A stretch of 64,000 nucleotides of DNA from Mediterraneibacter agrestimuris (GCF_943193195.1 NZ_CALPDG010000019.1:1-64000); one strand, 5' to 3'. Positions 54,534 to 64,000 are shown, counted from the stretch's first letter. Made by a program: numbers and translations. Notes: generated from the sequence alone by a model not told the origin.

Positions 54534-55550
54534 TTATCCGCGATATCCATCCGGGTTTTCTGACTGCCACTTCCAGGAATCTGCACACATTTCCTCAATT
54601 CCGCGTTCTGCTGTCCATCCCAGCTCTTCCTTCGCTTTAGAAGCATCACAGTAACACGTTGCAATATCTCCTGCACGGCGCGGCTTCACTTCATACGGAA
54701 TCTCCCGTCCGCATGCCTTTTCATACGCCTTTACAACATCTAGAACACTGTAACCGTTTCCTGTTCCGAGATTGTATACATGTACTCCTTTTGCGGTCTT
54801 CATTCTCTCAATTGCTTTCACATGTCCGACCGCAAGGTCTACCACATGAATGTAATCTCTGACTCCTGTACCATCATGAGTATCATAATCGTCCCCAAAT
54901 ACCCCCAGCTTATCCAGCTTACCTACTGCAACCTGTGCAATATACGGAACCAGATTGTTTGGAATTCCCTTCGGATCCTCTCCGATTCTTCCGGACTTGT
55001 GAGCTCCGATAGGGTTAAAGTAACGAAGCAGCATGACATTCCACTCTGGATCTCCTGTATGCAGGTCTGTCAGAATCTGCTCCAGCATTCCCTTTGTTTG
55101 TCCGTATGGATTGGTAATCTCGCCCTTCGGACAATTCTCTGTGATCGGTATTTCCGCCGGGTCTCCGTATACAGTTGCCGAAGAACTGAATATCATATTC
55201 TTACAATTATGCTTTCTCATTACATCACAGAGGATCAACGTTCCTGTAATGTTATTGTGGTAGTATTCCCACGGTTTCGCTACAGACTCTCCGACAGCCT
55301 TCAATCCGGCAAAGTTAATAACTGCATCAATTGCTTCATTTTCAAATATAGGCTCTAAATCTTCCCTGTTCAGAAGGTCTCCTTTATAGAATTTCAACGT
55401 CTTGCCTGTGATCTCCTGTACTCTGTCTAATGCGGTCTCACTGGAATTGTACAAATTATCTACAACTACAACCTCATATCCTCTTTCCAAAAGTTCTACA
55501 CATGTGTGGCTTCCGATATATCCGGCGCCGCCTGCTACTAAAATTGCCAT
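54534..55550 (-). CDS. galE: UDP-glucose 4-epimerase
   Basis: 338 aa. The NAD site [18 protein letters not shown] and the catalytic SSSATVYG with [12 protein letters not shown] (Tyr-x-x-x-Lys) are present. It interconverts UDP-glucose and UDP-galactose. It follows the nucleotidyltransferase gene by 38 bp and is probably co-transcribed with it. Confidence 0.97.
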   Translation of the reverse strand: MAILVAGGAGYIGSHTCVELLERGYEVVVVDNLYNSSETALDRVQEITGKTLKFYKGDLLNREDLEPIFENEAIDAVINFAGLKAVGESVAKPWEYYHNNITGTLILCDVMRKHNCKNMIFSSSATVYGDPAEIPITENCPKGEITNPYGQTKGMLEQILTDLHTGDPEWNVMLLRYFNPIGAHKSGRIGEDPKGIPNNLVPYIAQVAVGKLDKLGVFGDDYDTHDGTGVRDYIHVVDLAVGHVKAIERMKTAKGVHVYNLGTGNGYSVLDVVKAYEKACGREIPYEVKPRRAGDIATCYCDASKAKEELGWTAERGIEEMCADSWKWQSENPDGYRG

Positions 55551-55588
55551 ATTAACCTCTCCTTATCTTCCACTTCTATTAATCGACT

Positions 55589-56512
55589 CTATGATTTCCA
55601 AAGATGTTCCGGATACACCCCCTCGTTTTTAAGATTCCAAATAGCGTCAACTACCGCCGCTTTATCTTTCTTGTAAGTAATTCCATACCAGCGGTCTGTA
55701 GATTTCAGCACTTTCACAGTTGCCTTATCTGCCGCAATCAGTTCTCCCACAACTGACGGAAGGAAATACTCACATTTCATCGGATTTTCCTGCAATCCTT
55801 TTTCAAGAAACTTCAAAAAACCTGCTTCCAGTTCTTTCAGCATACTTTCTGTAAACCCGAACAGATTCATAGATGCAATGCTCTCTTCTGAAATCTCTGT
55901 CCATGTTCTGCCGTCATCCTCGGTAAATGCGACTCCGTCTCCGTGTCTCTCAATGTGAGTACGTTCTGTAATCCCTGTCAGGAATCCCTCACTATCTGTC
56001 TCGCAGATACCTCTGGAAACATATCCATTCTCTGTCAATGTATTAGACAAAATGTATCCTACCATAGCATAACAGTACTTGGCATCATCTTCATTCTCCG
56101 TCAGATAATTATAAATTTCACGGAATGCATGAACCCCGTAATAATCATCTGCATTAATCACTGCAAAAGGTCCTTTTATAACTTCTTTACAGCTCAAAAT
56201 CGCATGACCTGTTCCAAACGGCTTTTCTCTTCCCTCCGGTACAGTGAAGCCTTCCGGTAATGTTCCAAGTTCCTGATAGACATACTCTACATCCATATAC
56301 TGAGCAATTCTGTTGCCTATTGATTCCTTAAATTCCTTCTCAATTGCCTTTTTTATGATAAAAACAACCTTCTCAAATCCAGCCCGTTTCGCGTCATAGA
56401 TAGAAAAATCCATAATGATATGTCCATCGGCGTCTACCGGATCGATTTGCTTCAAGCCTCCGTATCTGCTTCCCATTCCCGCAGCCATAATGACTAACAC
56501 CGGTTTTTGCAT
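55589..56512 (-). CDS. Sugar-phosphate nucleotidyltransferase
   Basis: 307 aa. It begins VLVIMAAGMGSRYGGLKQ, a nucleotidyltransferase loop variant (GMGSRYGG). VINADDYYGVHAF supplies the metal-binding Asp. Family members beside galE in gut anaerobes act as UTP-hexose-1-phosphate uridylyltransferases in galactose use. That role fits here, but the sugar is inferred. Confidence 0.85.
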   Translation of the reverse strand: MQKPVLVIMAAGMGSRYGGLKQIDPVDADGHIIMDFSIYDAKRAGFEKVVFIIKKAIEKEFKESIGNRIAQYMDVEYVYQELGTLPEGFTVPEGREKPFGTGHAILSCKEVIKGPFAVINADDYYGVHAFREIYNYLTENEDDAKYCYAMVGYILSNTLTENGYVSRGICETDSEGFLTGITERTHIERHGDGVAFTEDDGRTWTEISEESIASMNLFGFTESMLKELEAGFLKFLEKGLQENPMKCEYFLPSVVGELIAADKATVKVLKSTDRWYGITYKKDKAAVVDAIWNLKNEGVYPEHLWKS

Positions 56513-56636
56513 TGCTGTCTCCTCCTTTATTTTCTCAACATCCCATTAACATTATTATAAAATACTCTTTCAAAAATGTATATACAAAATTCGTGCCACT
56601 AGATGTAATTATGTTGCCAAAGTTACTGTTCACACC

Positions 56637-58451
56637 CTACTGTTTTTGTGCTTCGATTTTTTCTGCCAGATCATTCAGATCGACCCAGCGTTCCATCTTA
56701 CACTCCAGTTCCTGTTCCATCTGTTCTTTCTCCGCCAGCAGTTCCGAAAGTTTTGCGGAATTTGTTGCATTTTCTGCCATAGCAGACTCCAGTCCTTCTA
56801 TCTTTTCCTCCAGGGACGCGATCTCCTCATCAATCGTGTCATATTCCCGCTGTTCTTTAAAAGAGAATTTCAGCTTTACCGCATGATTTTGTTTCCACTC
56901 TCTTTTCTCCGCCTTCTTTTCTTCATCCTTTAATATACTGTTCTTTTGTGTACTTCCATCTGCCTGATTCTTTCTCTGCACTGACTCAAGATAATCTGTA
57001 TAGCCGCCTTCATATTGTACAAGACGTCCGGAACCTTCAAACGCAAATATCCGCTCCGCCATATTGTCTAAAAAATACCTGTCATGAGAAACTGCAATCA
57101 CAATTCCTACAAAAGAATCCAGATAATCTTCAAGTACAGTCAGCGTAGGAATATCCAGATCATTAGTCGGCTCATCCAGGATCAGAACATTCGGTGCTTC
57201 CATCAATACCTTTAACAAATACAGTCTACGCTTTTCTCCGCCAGATAATTTACCGATGGGGGTATACTGTATTGCGGAATCAAACAAAAAGCGTTCCAGC
57301 ATTTGAGATGCTGTGATCTTTCCTTCCCTTGTCATCACATATTCTGCCGTGTCCTTGATATAATCAATGACTCTTTGGCTTTCCTCCATCTCCGTTGCTT
57401 CCTGTGCGAAATATCCGATTTTTACCGTATCGCCGATTTCCACACTGCCGAAATCCGGCTGCAGATTTCCTGTAATAATATTCATCAGTGTAGATTTGCC
57501 GCAGCCGTTAGCTCCGATAATTCCAAGCCGTTGATTTTTCAACACAATATAATCAAAATCATCGATCAACACCTTTGCTCCGTACCGCTTGCTGATATGA
57601 TGCAGCTCTATAGTTTTCTTTCCCATTCGTGTTTCTACAGAATCCAGCTCCACATGTTCCTCCTGCACCGGAGCCTTGCCGTTTTTCAATGTCTCCAGAC
57701 GTTCCAATCTGGCTCTTTGCTTCGTACTTCTGGCACGGCACCCCCGCTTTGCCCACTCCAGTTCCATACGAAGCACACTTTGCCGTTTCCTCTCCGAAGC
57801 CAGTTCCATTTCCTCACGCTGTGCCTTCTGCTCCAGAAATTCCGAATAATTTGCCGCATAAGAATACAACTTACCATGACTGATTTCTAAAATCTTATTC
57901 GTCACCCTGTCCAGAAAATACCGGTCATGTGTTACCATGACCACAACACCGCGGAACTTATTCAAATACCTCTCCAGCCATGCCGCCATCTCATTGTCCA
58001 GATGGTTGGTCGGCTCGTCCAAGATCAGTACATCTGCCGAATTAACCAGTGTTCTTGCAAGAGCTGCCCGCTTCTTCTGTCCACCGGACAGGTGTGCGAT
58101 TGGTTCTTCAAAGTTAAAAAGTGACAAACGGGTCAGCACTGTTTTCGCCTCACTCTCTGTATTCCAGTCCTGCTTCTCACGCCCCCTCATAACATAAGAA
58201 AGCACAGTTGCCCCCTCTAGAAATTCCGGATTCTGCGGCAGATACGTTACATGCAGTCCGTTCTGAGTGATGACCTGACCTTCATCTGGAGTCTCCAGTC
58301 CCGCAATCATTTTGAGCAGCGTAGTTTTGCCTGTTCCGTTAATTCCGATAATACCTATTTTGTCTCCCTCATGAATTCCAAAAGACACATCATCAAAAAT
58401 TGTTTTCTCCCCATATACTTTACTAACATGTTCCAAATTCAAAACATTCAT
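56637..58451 (-). CDS. ABC-F family ATPase
   Basis: 604 aa from ATG 58451, with GAGGAACGGAC upstream. Two ABC domains have Walker A loops GINGTGKTTLLKMIAG and GANGCGKSTLMNIITG, LSGGQKKRAALARTL and LSGGEKRRLYLLKVL signatures, and LILDEPTNHLD and LILDEPTNDLD Walker B motifs. The linker (about 235-320) and a C-terminal coiled coil (about 530-604) are typical of Uup/YfmR-like translation factors. There are no membrane segments. It probably acts at the ribosomal E site; the subclass is not assigned. Confidence 0.93.
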   Translation of the reverse strand: MNVLNLEHVSKVYGEKTIFDDVSFGIHEGDKIGIIGINGTGKTTLLKMIAGLETPDEGQVITQNGLHVTYLPQNPEFLEGATVLSYVMRGREKQDWNTESEAKTVLTRLSLFNFEEPIAHLSGGQKKRAALARTLVNSADVLILDEPTNHLDNEMAAWLERYLNKFRGVVVMVTHDRYFLDRVTNKILEISHGKLYSYAANYSEFLEQKAQREEMELASERKRQSVLRMELEWAKRGCRARSTKQRARLERLETLKNGKAPVQEEHVELDSVETRMGKKTIELHHISKRYGAKVLIDDFDYIVLKNQRLGIIGANGCGKSTLMNIITGNLQPDFGSVEIGDTVKIGYFAQEATEMEESQRVIDYIKDTAEYVMTREGKITASQMLERFLFDSAIQYTPIGKLSGGEKRRLYLLKVLMEAPNVLILDEPTNDLDIPTLTVLEDYLDSFVGIVIAVSHDRYFLDNMAERIFAFEGSGRLVQYEGGYTDYLESVQRKNQADGSTQKNSILKDEEKKAEKREWKQNHAVKLKFSFKEQREYDTIDEEIASLEEKIEGLESAMAENATNSAKLSELLAEKEQMEQELECKMERWVDLNDLAEKIEAQKQ

Positions 58452-58689
58452 GTCCGTTCCTCTTGCTATATTTTTTATCAACTTTGCCAATTTGATAATT
58501 ATACCATAATCCGCTTCTCATTTGTTATGTAATTTCAAATAATTCTTCATTTTCAATTCCCGTTTGCTTGTCTATATTACGCAAAATTCTTAGTTCTTTA
58601 TAAATTTTTATTAACTTCTCTTGTCTTTTTTAGAAAAAAGAGATACTATAGAAAACATTGGAAAAACTCCAATAGAAAGGGGAGATTGC

Positions 58690-59487
58690 ATGCGTTCAAG
58701 AAATAAAAACGCGGCTTATTTTGATGATAATTTTGAAGTAACTTACGAAGACGATATGACCTTTGAGTACGATACAAATGAAAGAGATTTTGAAACACAG
58801 GAAATGTATTCTCTGAAAAGAAAACCTGATCAGCGTGTCCGTAAATTTACTGATACTGTAGACATATACAGCAGCATAGACGATTATACTGATTACAATG
58901 GCAACTATGATACTTCCTGCAAAAACAGACAAAACAGCAGCATCCGCACAGGCAGACACCGTGCCTACCGCCCCACACAGCTTGCAGCGCCGATTCAAAA
59001 AGGCGGCAATGTCATGCTCCATATTACCCGCACCGTAATCCGTAATCTGACGCTGTTTTTAATGCTGGCAATATTAATTCTAATGGGTTATAACTTCTTG
59101 CGGGGAAGCACCCCTTATGGCGATATAGAAAATGCAGTTGCTTCTAATACCTATACAATGACACTGACTGCTTATTTTTCTGTTGTTGCCTGTCTGATAT
59201 TTTTTGAAATTATTTCTATGCTATGGGCAATGACGCGCGTCCGTGTACGGGATGAATATGGCACATACAAGGAAGATGTGGGACGGGGAATGTTTTCTTT
59301 TATTTTTCTCTATCTTTGCTCATTTGCATCATTCTATATAAGCGGCTGGATTCCTGAATCCATAGAAATATTAAAAGGATTCAAAGGTGCATTAGACGTC
59401 TTTGGATCCATGCACAATGTGCTCTTTGGCTTTTGTCTTGCAGGGATAATTTCCTGCCTGTTCAGAAAATACAGTATTACTCTGTAA
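58690..59487 (+). CDS. Hypothetical membrane protein
   Basis: 265 aa from ATG 58690, with AAAGGGGAG 6 bases upstream. The first 130 residues are hydrophilic and rich in Asp, Glu, Tyr and Arg. Four membrane segments follow: near 138 (TLFLMLAILILMGYNFL), 175 (AYFSVVACLIFFEIISML), 215 (FSFIFLYLCSFASFYISGW) and 250 (LFGFCLAGIISCLF). No family is recognised. It is a single gene between divergent and convergent neighbours, with its own bidirectional terminator. Confidence 0.75.
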   Translation: MRSRNKNAAYFDDNFEVTYEDDMTFEYDTNERDFETQEMYSLKRKPDQRVRKFTDTVDIYSSIDDYTDYNGNYDTSCKNRQNSSIRTGRHRAYRPTQLAAPIQKGGNVMLHITRTVIRNLTLFLMLAILILMGYNFLRGSTPYGDIENAVASNTYTMTLTAYFSVVACLIFFEIISMLWAMTRVRVRDEYGTYKEDVGRGMFSFIFLYLCSFASFYISGWIPESIEILKGFKGALDVFGSMHNVLFGFCLAGIISCLFRKYSITL

Positions 59488-59507
59488 GATAAAATTAACA
59501 GATAAAC

Positions 59508-59554
59508 AAAGGTTCTGCAAACTTTCACTTTTATGTCCGTCTGCAGAACCTTTT
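59508..59554. terminator. Bidirectional terminator
   Basis: AAAGGTTCTGCA pairs perfectly with TGCAGAACCTTT and a T-tract follows on the plus strand. It serves the membrane protein gene and, on the other strand, ddh. Confidence 0.8.
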
Positions 59555-59606
59555 CTTTTCAATCGTTCAATTTATAGAAATATTTTGTCATAAATATAAC
59601 TGCTTC

Positions 59607-60593
59607 TTACAGCATTTCTGCACGCAGCTCTGCTCCATCCTTCGTACTCAAATATGCAGGCGCAATGTCAAATACAGTCTTGCATCCGCTCTGACCTTCC
59701 GAAGCCATTCGATATGCTGCTCTTGCATAAGCAGCAATAACACTGGAAGTAAATTCCGGGTTAGAATCTAATTTCAAACTATATTCAATCAAATGTGAGT
59801 TCTCTCCGTTCCAGCCTGTCTTACCGCTCCTTAACACGAATCCTCCGTGTGGAATTCCACTGTGATCGCGTTTCAGCTCCTCTTCGCTGATAAAATGTAC
59901 GGTTGTATCATAATCTGCAAAGTAATTCGGCATAGTCTTAATTTCTTCCTCGATCTTCGCTTTATCTGCACCCTCTTCTAAAACAACAAAACACTCCCTT
60001 GTATGTTTTTCACGGGTTGACAGTTCCGGATTTTGACCATCTCTGACTGCATCCAGAGCTGTATCTACAGGAATCGTATACTGCTTTGCATCCTTCACTC
60101 CGGCAATACGGCGGATTGCGTCAGAATGTCCCTGACTTACACCCTTTCCCCAGAATGTATAATCCTTTCCATCCGGGAGCACAGCGCTTGCGTACAGTCT
60201 GTTCAAAGAGAACATTCCCGGATCCCAGCCTACAGAAATAATTCCGACCTTTCCGCTCTTCTTCGCTGCCGCGTCTACATTTGCAAAGTGCTCCGGAATC
60301 TTTGCATGAGTATCAAAACTGTCCACCACATTGAACATCTCTGCAAATTCTGGCGTCTGCTTCGGCAGATCCGTTGCGCTTCCTCCGCAAAGAATCATAA
60401 CGTCAATCTTATCCTTCCAGTCAGCAGCCTCTGACACATTACAAACTGCCGCTCCTTCTGTTAAAATATGCACACTCTCTGGGCTTCTTCTTGTAAATAC
60501 GGCAACAAGCTTCATATCCTTATTCTGCTTTACAGCACATTCTACGCCGCGTCCCAGATTACCATAACCTAAAATTCCGATTCTGATACTCAT
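59607..60593 (-). CDS. ddh: meso-Diaminopimelate dehydrogenase
   Basis: 328 aa. It begins IRIGILGYGNLGRGVECAV (NADP site). It has VDSFDTHAKIPEHFANVD, ISVGWDPGMFSLNRLYA and GVSQGHSDAIRRIAGVKDA, all landmarks of the family. It makes meso-DAP from tetrahydrodipicolinate in one reductive step for lysine and peptidoglycan. It stands alone. Confidence 0.96.
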   Translation of the reverse strand: MSIRIGILGYGNLGRGVECAVKQNKDMKLVAVFTRRSPESVHILTEGAAVCNVSEAADWKDKIDVMILCGGSATDLPKQTPEFAEMFNVVDSFDTHAKIPEHFANVDAAAKKSGKVGIISVGWDPGMFSLNRLYASAVLPDGKDYTFWGKGVSQGHSDAIRRIAGVKDAKQYTIPVDTALDAVRDGQNPELSTREKHTRECFVVLEEGADKAKIEEEIKTMPNYFADYDTTVHFISEEELKRDHSGIPHGGFVLRSGKTGWNGENSHLIEYSLKLDSNPEFTSSVIAAYARAAYRMASEGQSGCKTVFDIAPAYLSTKDGAELRAEML

Positions 60594-60760
60594 TATTCTT
60601 TCCCTCTTTTCATACTAGTCGATTACAAGTTTCTTTGATATTAAAAAAATCATTTTCCATTATAGGCTTTCCCACTTTAAAGTGCAAGTGTTTTTTATAC
60701 TGAACTGATATGTGCAGCATGATGCACACCCCAAAGGTGAACCGTCGTTTATTCTTTGTT

Positions 60761-61552
60761 TTAATACTGTATTTTTTTTTGCCGGATCAAATTAAACCTG
60801 ATGATCGAAGGATTGAAATATTCATTCGCATAAACAAGAGGCTTATCATTGGAACTATAATTAATTGATTTTAAATACAAATAAGGAGAGTCCCCCAGTT
60901 CTTTTACAGTTACATATCTTTTCAATCCCTGAATATCTGCTGGCATGACCGTATCTATTTCCACCTTGTCCCACTCCACTTTCTCACCGGACAAATTATA
61001 GATATATTTATAAATAGAATCCTCATATTTGGAAAATGAATCAAAAGCTTCTTCTCCTCCTATCAGATTCATACTAAAATAATCTCTGCAAAACGCACAG
61101 ATCTGATTATCGGCAAGGAACAACTTTTCTGCAATGACAAGCTGTTCTTCTTTCTGCATCTGAAGAATAGAAGCAATCTCATCATCACGCTTTATCTTAC
61201 TAATCTTAAGCAGCCTCACAGAAGGTTTATATCCACTGTTCTGTATCATCTGGGTCAGTTCCATACACGGACTGAATGTCACCTTGATATTCAATGAATC
61301 AACGTTTACAAAGGTACCTTTTCCCTGCCGGCGGAAAATGATCCCCTCTGCGGCAAGTGCATTCAATGCCTGCCGGATTGTAATCCTGCTGACACCGATC
61401 ATCTCTGCCAGAACTTCCTCCCTCGGTAATTTATTGTCCCGGTTGAGGTCCATTTCCTCAATATATCTCATCACCTCTGTCTTTGCCTGCTCAGACAAAG
61501 GCATAACATTTAATTTACGCGTACCCAAAACAGCTTCCTCCACTTTCATCAC
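60761..61552 (-). CDS. GntR/HutC-family regulator with UTRA domain
   Basis: 263 aa from the ATG at 61552. The winged HTH has NKLPREEVLAEMIGVSRITI, then ALAAEGIIFRRQGKGTFV. The UTRA-like ligand domain runs from about 95 to 250. The ATG is only 9 bases from a -10 box and has no ribosome site. A TTG at 61528, with GGAGG 8 bases upstream, is an alternative start that would drop eight residues. It lies downstream of the purine permease gene and is its probable regulator. Confidence 0.9.
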   Translation of the reverse strand: MMKVEEAVLGTRKLNVMPLSEQAKTEVMRYIEEMDLNRDNKLPREEVLAEMIGVSRITIRQALNALAAEGIIFRRQGKGTFVNVDSLNIKVTFSPCMELTQMIQNSGYKPSVRLLKISKIKRDDEIASILQMQKEEQLVIAEKLFLADNQICAFCRDYFSMNLIGGEEAFDSFSKYEDSIYKYIYNLSGEKVEWDKVEIDTVMPADIQGLKRYVTVKELGDSPYLYLKSINYSSNDKPLVYANEYFNPSIIRFNLIRQKKIQY

Positions 61553-61561
61553 TTAAGAAAA

Positions 61562-61590
61562 ATGATAGTGGAGGAAGCTCCTTTTGTCAA
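61562..61590 (-). promoter_or_regulatory. Promoter of the GntR gene
   Basis: On the minus strand TTGACA (61585-61590) and TATCAT (61562-61567) are 17 bp apart. The spacer contains GGAGCTTCCTCC, a small dyad that could be the regulator's own operator. Initiation a few bases downstream would make a nearly leaderless mRNA. Confidence 0.7.
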
Positions 61591-61654
61591 GTTTGGACTA
61601 TATAAAAAAATATATGTTAATGTTCATACCCTACAGGCGCGTACAGCAGCAAAA

Positions 61655-62950
61655 TTATGACAATGCTTTCTTTCCATTCAATAATATATTCAGGATAATT
61701 GCACTGGCGCTTACCATAAATAAGCCATTACTCATCACCATAGACAACATTTCTGGCATATTTACAAAAATTTCTGGGGCAAACGTTGCTCCGACTCCAA
61801 TTGCAATACTTGTTCCTATAATCTTAAAATTGTTATCTGCTCCAAAATCCACTTTGGACAAGATGGAGATTCCCGATGCAGTAATCACGCCAAACAGTGC
61901 TAATGTCGCCCCGCCAAGCACACATTTCGGTACTGCCGTGATAACAGCCGATATTTTAGGAAAAATTCCGGCGATCACAACCATGATCCCTGCCGCTGTG
62001 ATCACGGAACGGCTTTTTACCTTTGTCAAATCTATCAGACTGACATTTTCATTAAACATTGTAGAAGGCACAGAATTGAAAGCACCTGTAAAAATCTGTG
62101 AAACTGCCTGTCCGCGGATTCCGCGCTCTTTTGTATTGTTGTCAGTATGTATGCCCGTAATCTCATCTATAACAGAAAAAACACCGATACACTGAATCAT
62201 ATTTATAATACAGAAAATTGTCATCATCAGAATCGGAATGATCTTGAATTCCGGCATTCCAAAATGAAATGGTAAGACCGGCTGGAACAATTTTGCCTCT
62301 GCGATCGGCGTGAAATCTACCATATGAAACAGAGCGGCAGCAACGGTCCCGGCAACAATTCCTAATAATAACGACATGCTCTGCCAGATTCCTTTTGCAT
62401 ACTTTTCAATCAAAATAATAATCAGCAATACACAAAGTCCTAAAACGATGTTTGGAATAGCTCCGAACCCTTCGGAACCCTCTCCGCCTGCAAGATCACG
62501 CACAGCAGTCGGTGCAAGACTGACTCCGATCAGAGTTACAAAAGTTCCGACAACAACCTGTGGGAACAATTTCAATATCTTGTCCATAAAAAACGATAAA
62601 ACAAAGATTGCCGCGCCTGATACAATGATTGCTCCAAACAATGTCTGCATACCATATTTCTGTCCGATTACGATCATCGGACTAAGCGGAGCAAATGAAG
62701 AGCCAAGAATAATGGGATATTTTGAGCCAATCCATTTTCCCACACCGAGCACTTGAATTAAAATTGCAATCCCAATTGTAAAAAAATTAGCAGATACAAG
62801 AAATGCTGTCTCTTCTGCACTCAGCCCCAATGCACCTGCCAAGATCAACGGCACTGCAATTGTTCCCGGACACATAGTCAGCACATGTTGAAACCCGATA
62901 ATAAGTGTCTTTTTCCAGCCTGCCTTTTCGTCAAAAACTTCCTGTCCCAT
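61655..62950 (-). CDS. Uracil/xanthine-type (NCS2) purine permease
   Basis: 431 aa with about 12-14 membrane segments. It begins FQHVLTMCPGTIAVPLILAG, has PIILGSSFAPLSPMIVIG and TVLIGVSLAP-like segments, and the NCS2 motif SVPSTMFNENVSLIDLTKVK near 300. The family imports purines or uracil with protons. The partner deaminase 21 bp upstream suggests a purine base such as guanine or xanthine. Confidence 0.92.
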   Translation of the reverse strand: MGQEVFDEKAGWKKTLIIGFQHVLTMCPGTIAVPLILAGALGLSAEETAFLVSANFFTIGIAILIQVLGVGKWIGSKYPIILGSSFAPLSPMIVIGQKYGMQTLFGAIIVSGAAIFVLSFFMDKILKLFPQVVVGTFVTLIGVSLAPTAVRDLAGGEGSEGFGAIPNIVLGLCVLLIIILIEKYAKGIWQSMSLLLGIVAGTVAAALFHMVDFTPIAEAKLFQPVLPFHFGMPEFKIIPILMMTIFCIINMIQCIGVFSVIDEITGIHTDNNTKERGIRGQAVSQIFTGAFNSVPSTMFNENVSLIDLTKVKSRSVITAAGIMVVIAGIFPKISAVITAVPKCVLGGATLALFGVITASGISILSKVDFGADNNFKIIGTSIAIGVGATFAPEIFVNMPEMLSMVMSNGLFMVSASAIILNILLNGKKALS

Positions 62951-62971
62951 ATCGTCTCTCCTGTCTGAGTT

Positions 62972-63451
62972 CTAATCCCAGTATCCCTCATGTACTTTTG
63001 CTGCTTCTACTTCTACTTCCTCTACAGGTCCTATCACCTGTATATCCTTCTGTCCTCTTGCAAAAACGTCACGGCATGGAAGATCAAAGGTCGGATTCTG
63101 CTCATGGCTTCCTGTCAACTGCAGGAGACGTCTTTCTGTCATCCCATATACAACTCTTCCGATATTCGCCCAGTAAATAGCTCCTGCACACATCGCACAC
63201 GGCTCCGCTGTCGTATACAGTGTACAATCCCAGAGAAACTCTTTGGAATATTCGTGAGATGCTCTTGCAGCTAACGTGGCTTCTGCATGACCTGTACAAA
63301 TCTTTTCTGTGATCTCAATATTTGGCTGCTCCATAATGATATCTCCTTCTTTATTCACAAGCAGGGCGCCAAAAGGTGTGTTACCTGATTCTCTGGACTC
63401 CTTTGAAATCTCAATTGCCTTTCTTAAGTAGTACTCATGACTCTGATACAT
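62972..63451 (-). CDS. Nucleoside/guanine deaminase (CDA-fold)
   Basis: 159 aa. The zinc site is complete: CTGHAEATLAAR (His and catalytic Glu) and TTAEPCAMCAGAIYWA (two Cys). RVVYGMTERRLLQL and a C-terminal region resemble bacterial guanine deaminases of the GuaD type rather than TadA. It would turn guanine into xanthine. AAGGAGGAAAAACA precedes the ATG, and the permease follows at once. Confidence 0.9.
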   Translation of the reverse strand: MYQSHEYYLRKAIEISKESRESGNTPFGALLVNKEGDIIMEQPNIEITEKICTGHAEATLAARASHEYSKEFLWDCTLYTTAEPCAMCAGAIYWANIGRVVYGMTERRLLQLTGSHEQNPTFDLPCRDVFARGQKDIQVIGPVEEVEVEAAKVHEGYWD

Positions 63452-63479
63452 TGTTTTTCCTCCTTGAATTAAGTATTAT

Positions 63480-63535
63480 GTAATAGGTATTACCTTTCTT
63501 ATTTATACAATAACACATCTGTACAAATTTGTAAA
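63480..63535 (-). promoter_or_regulatory. Promoter and dyad of the purine operon
   Basis: On the minus strand TTTACA (63530-63535) and TATTGT (63507-63512) are 17 bp apart. A dyad, GTAATA/TATTAC, at 63480-63493 lies just downstream of the start point and is a candidate GntR operator. No purine riboswitch is seen. Confidence 0.6.
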
Positions 63536-63537
63536 GA

Positions 63538-63576
63538 AAAAATGTATGGAATCACAACTGATTTCCATACATTTTT
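63538..63576. terminator. Bidirectional terminator
   Basis: AAAAATGTATGGAA pairs perfectly with TTCCATACATTTTT. On the minus strand the stem runs into TTTTTTC and ends the 63652 gene just upstream of the purine promoter. Confidence 0.8.
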
Positions 63577-63651
63577 CCAAATCCCTATTCACTTCTCCAT
63601 CTCAGTTGCAGACTTTACAGCAAATGCAGCGCCCATAAGTAATTTTTCTTT

Positions 63652-63882
63652 CTATTCATCAAATTCCAGGACTGCCACATGAAATCTCGGCGTCTCCTTA
63701 ATTTCCCTGACAATACCTTTCCTTGTCTTCAGACGCTCCGTACTCTTGAAATTTCCGCTCATTCCAAGTGCATGCTCCATCGTATAATAGTAAGAAGACG
63801 GAAGCTGACTTTCAATCACTTCAATCTCCTGTCCGATTGTCAGTGCATTAAGATCCTCGATCGTAAAATCCATTTCCCGCAT
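63652..63882 (-). CDS. Small hypothetical protein
   Basis: 76 aa from ATG 63882, with AGAGGAG about 10 bases upstream. It reads MDFTIEDLNALTIGQEIEVI, a tyrosine-rich SSYYYTMEHALGM, and a C-terminal IVREIKETPRFHVAVLEFDE that looks like a small beta barrel. No family is recognised. The basic 16-residue extension to 63930 is probably not translated. Confidence 0.6.
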   Translation of the reverse strand: MREMDFTIEDLNALTIGQEIEVIESQLPSSYYYTMEHALGMSGNFKSTERLKTRKGIVREIKETPRFHVAVLEFDE

Positions 63883-64000
63883 AATTTTAATTCTCCTCTG
63901 TATCATTTTCATAATCTTCTTACCAATCAAAATAAGAATCTCCCCTGGAATCCAGTACTTTTTAACATCTTTTTTTCAATCGGAACTTGGACACTAATTC

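Noticed and set aside
60690-60760. Fourth copy of the palindromic repeat family near ACTGAACTG and AAGGTGAACC
   Set aside because: Only short words match; the defining GAATCCGCCC and GGAGTTTGCA stems are absent.
63452-63651. Purine riboswitch upstream of the deaminase-permease operon
   Set aside because: The leader is short and shows only a terminator, promoter and dyad; no three-way-junction aptamer sequences are seen.

Overview
The window looks like the chromosome of a gut-type, endospore-forming Lachnospiraceae (Clostridia). The evidence is the sporulation genes gpr and spoIIP, a meso-diaminopimelate dehydrogenase, the Gram-positive rimP-nusA-ylxR-ylxQ-infB-rbfA-nrnA-truB-ribF cluster, and a Tn1549/CTn-like integrative conjugative element (ICE). 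The genus cannot be decided by reading alone. No rRNA, tRNA or CRISPR array was seen.

Region 1 (1 to about 15285) is the end of a visibly GC-richer ICE read on the minus strand. Its topB gene is split by a nested 6.7 kb mobilizable element (1683-8419). That element carries a large serine recombinase, a MobA/MobL relaxase, a hairpin-rich oriT and small accessory genes. Its 10 bp inverted ends and GA crossover dinucleotide can be read directly. To its right the ICE holds DUF3789, a SLOG protein with a duplicated tail flanking a RibD-type reductase, an XRE regulator, an AbrB/RelE toxin-antitoxin pair, and a dUTPase, ThyX-like, DUF1599-like group. A sortase fragment then abuts a truncated replication-initiator gene. 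That junction implies that a conjugation core was deleted, so the ICE is probably defective. The ICE ends inside a fic gene.

Region 2 (15.3-21.8 kb) is a patchwork: a truncated fic with repeated TTTTAGGCGA boxes, a phage terminase remnant, YjbR, YciI-like, AIM24-like and DUF1848 genes, an AzlCD exporter, a GNAT acetyltransferase and RidA.

Region 3 (21.8-32.9 kb) has pnp and rpsO, normally neighbours, separated by a hexitol PTS cluster. The cluster encodes two mannitol-type EIICB proteins, an MtlR-type activator, EIIA, a 1-phosphofructokinase-family kinase, a sorbose-1-phosphate-reductase-like dehydrogenase and HPr. Two promoters in it carry the same dyad at exactly the same distance from the -35 box. 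I propose a route from hexitol phosphate through ketohexose 1-phosphate to the bisphosphate.

Region 4 (33-50 kb) is housekeeping: an SLH/beta-helix surface protein, a Na/Pi cotransporter, the ribF-to-rimP translation and transcription operon, and a type IIA topoisomerase pair.

Region 5 (49.5-64 kb) holds spoIIP and gpr divergent from rpsT, ilvN-ilvC, galE with a nucleotidyltransferase, an ABC-F ATPase, a membrane protein, ddh, and a GntR-regulated purine permease and deaminase pair. A composite palindromic repeat family lies in three intergenic regions (18.3, 52.0 and 54.5 kb).
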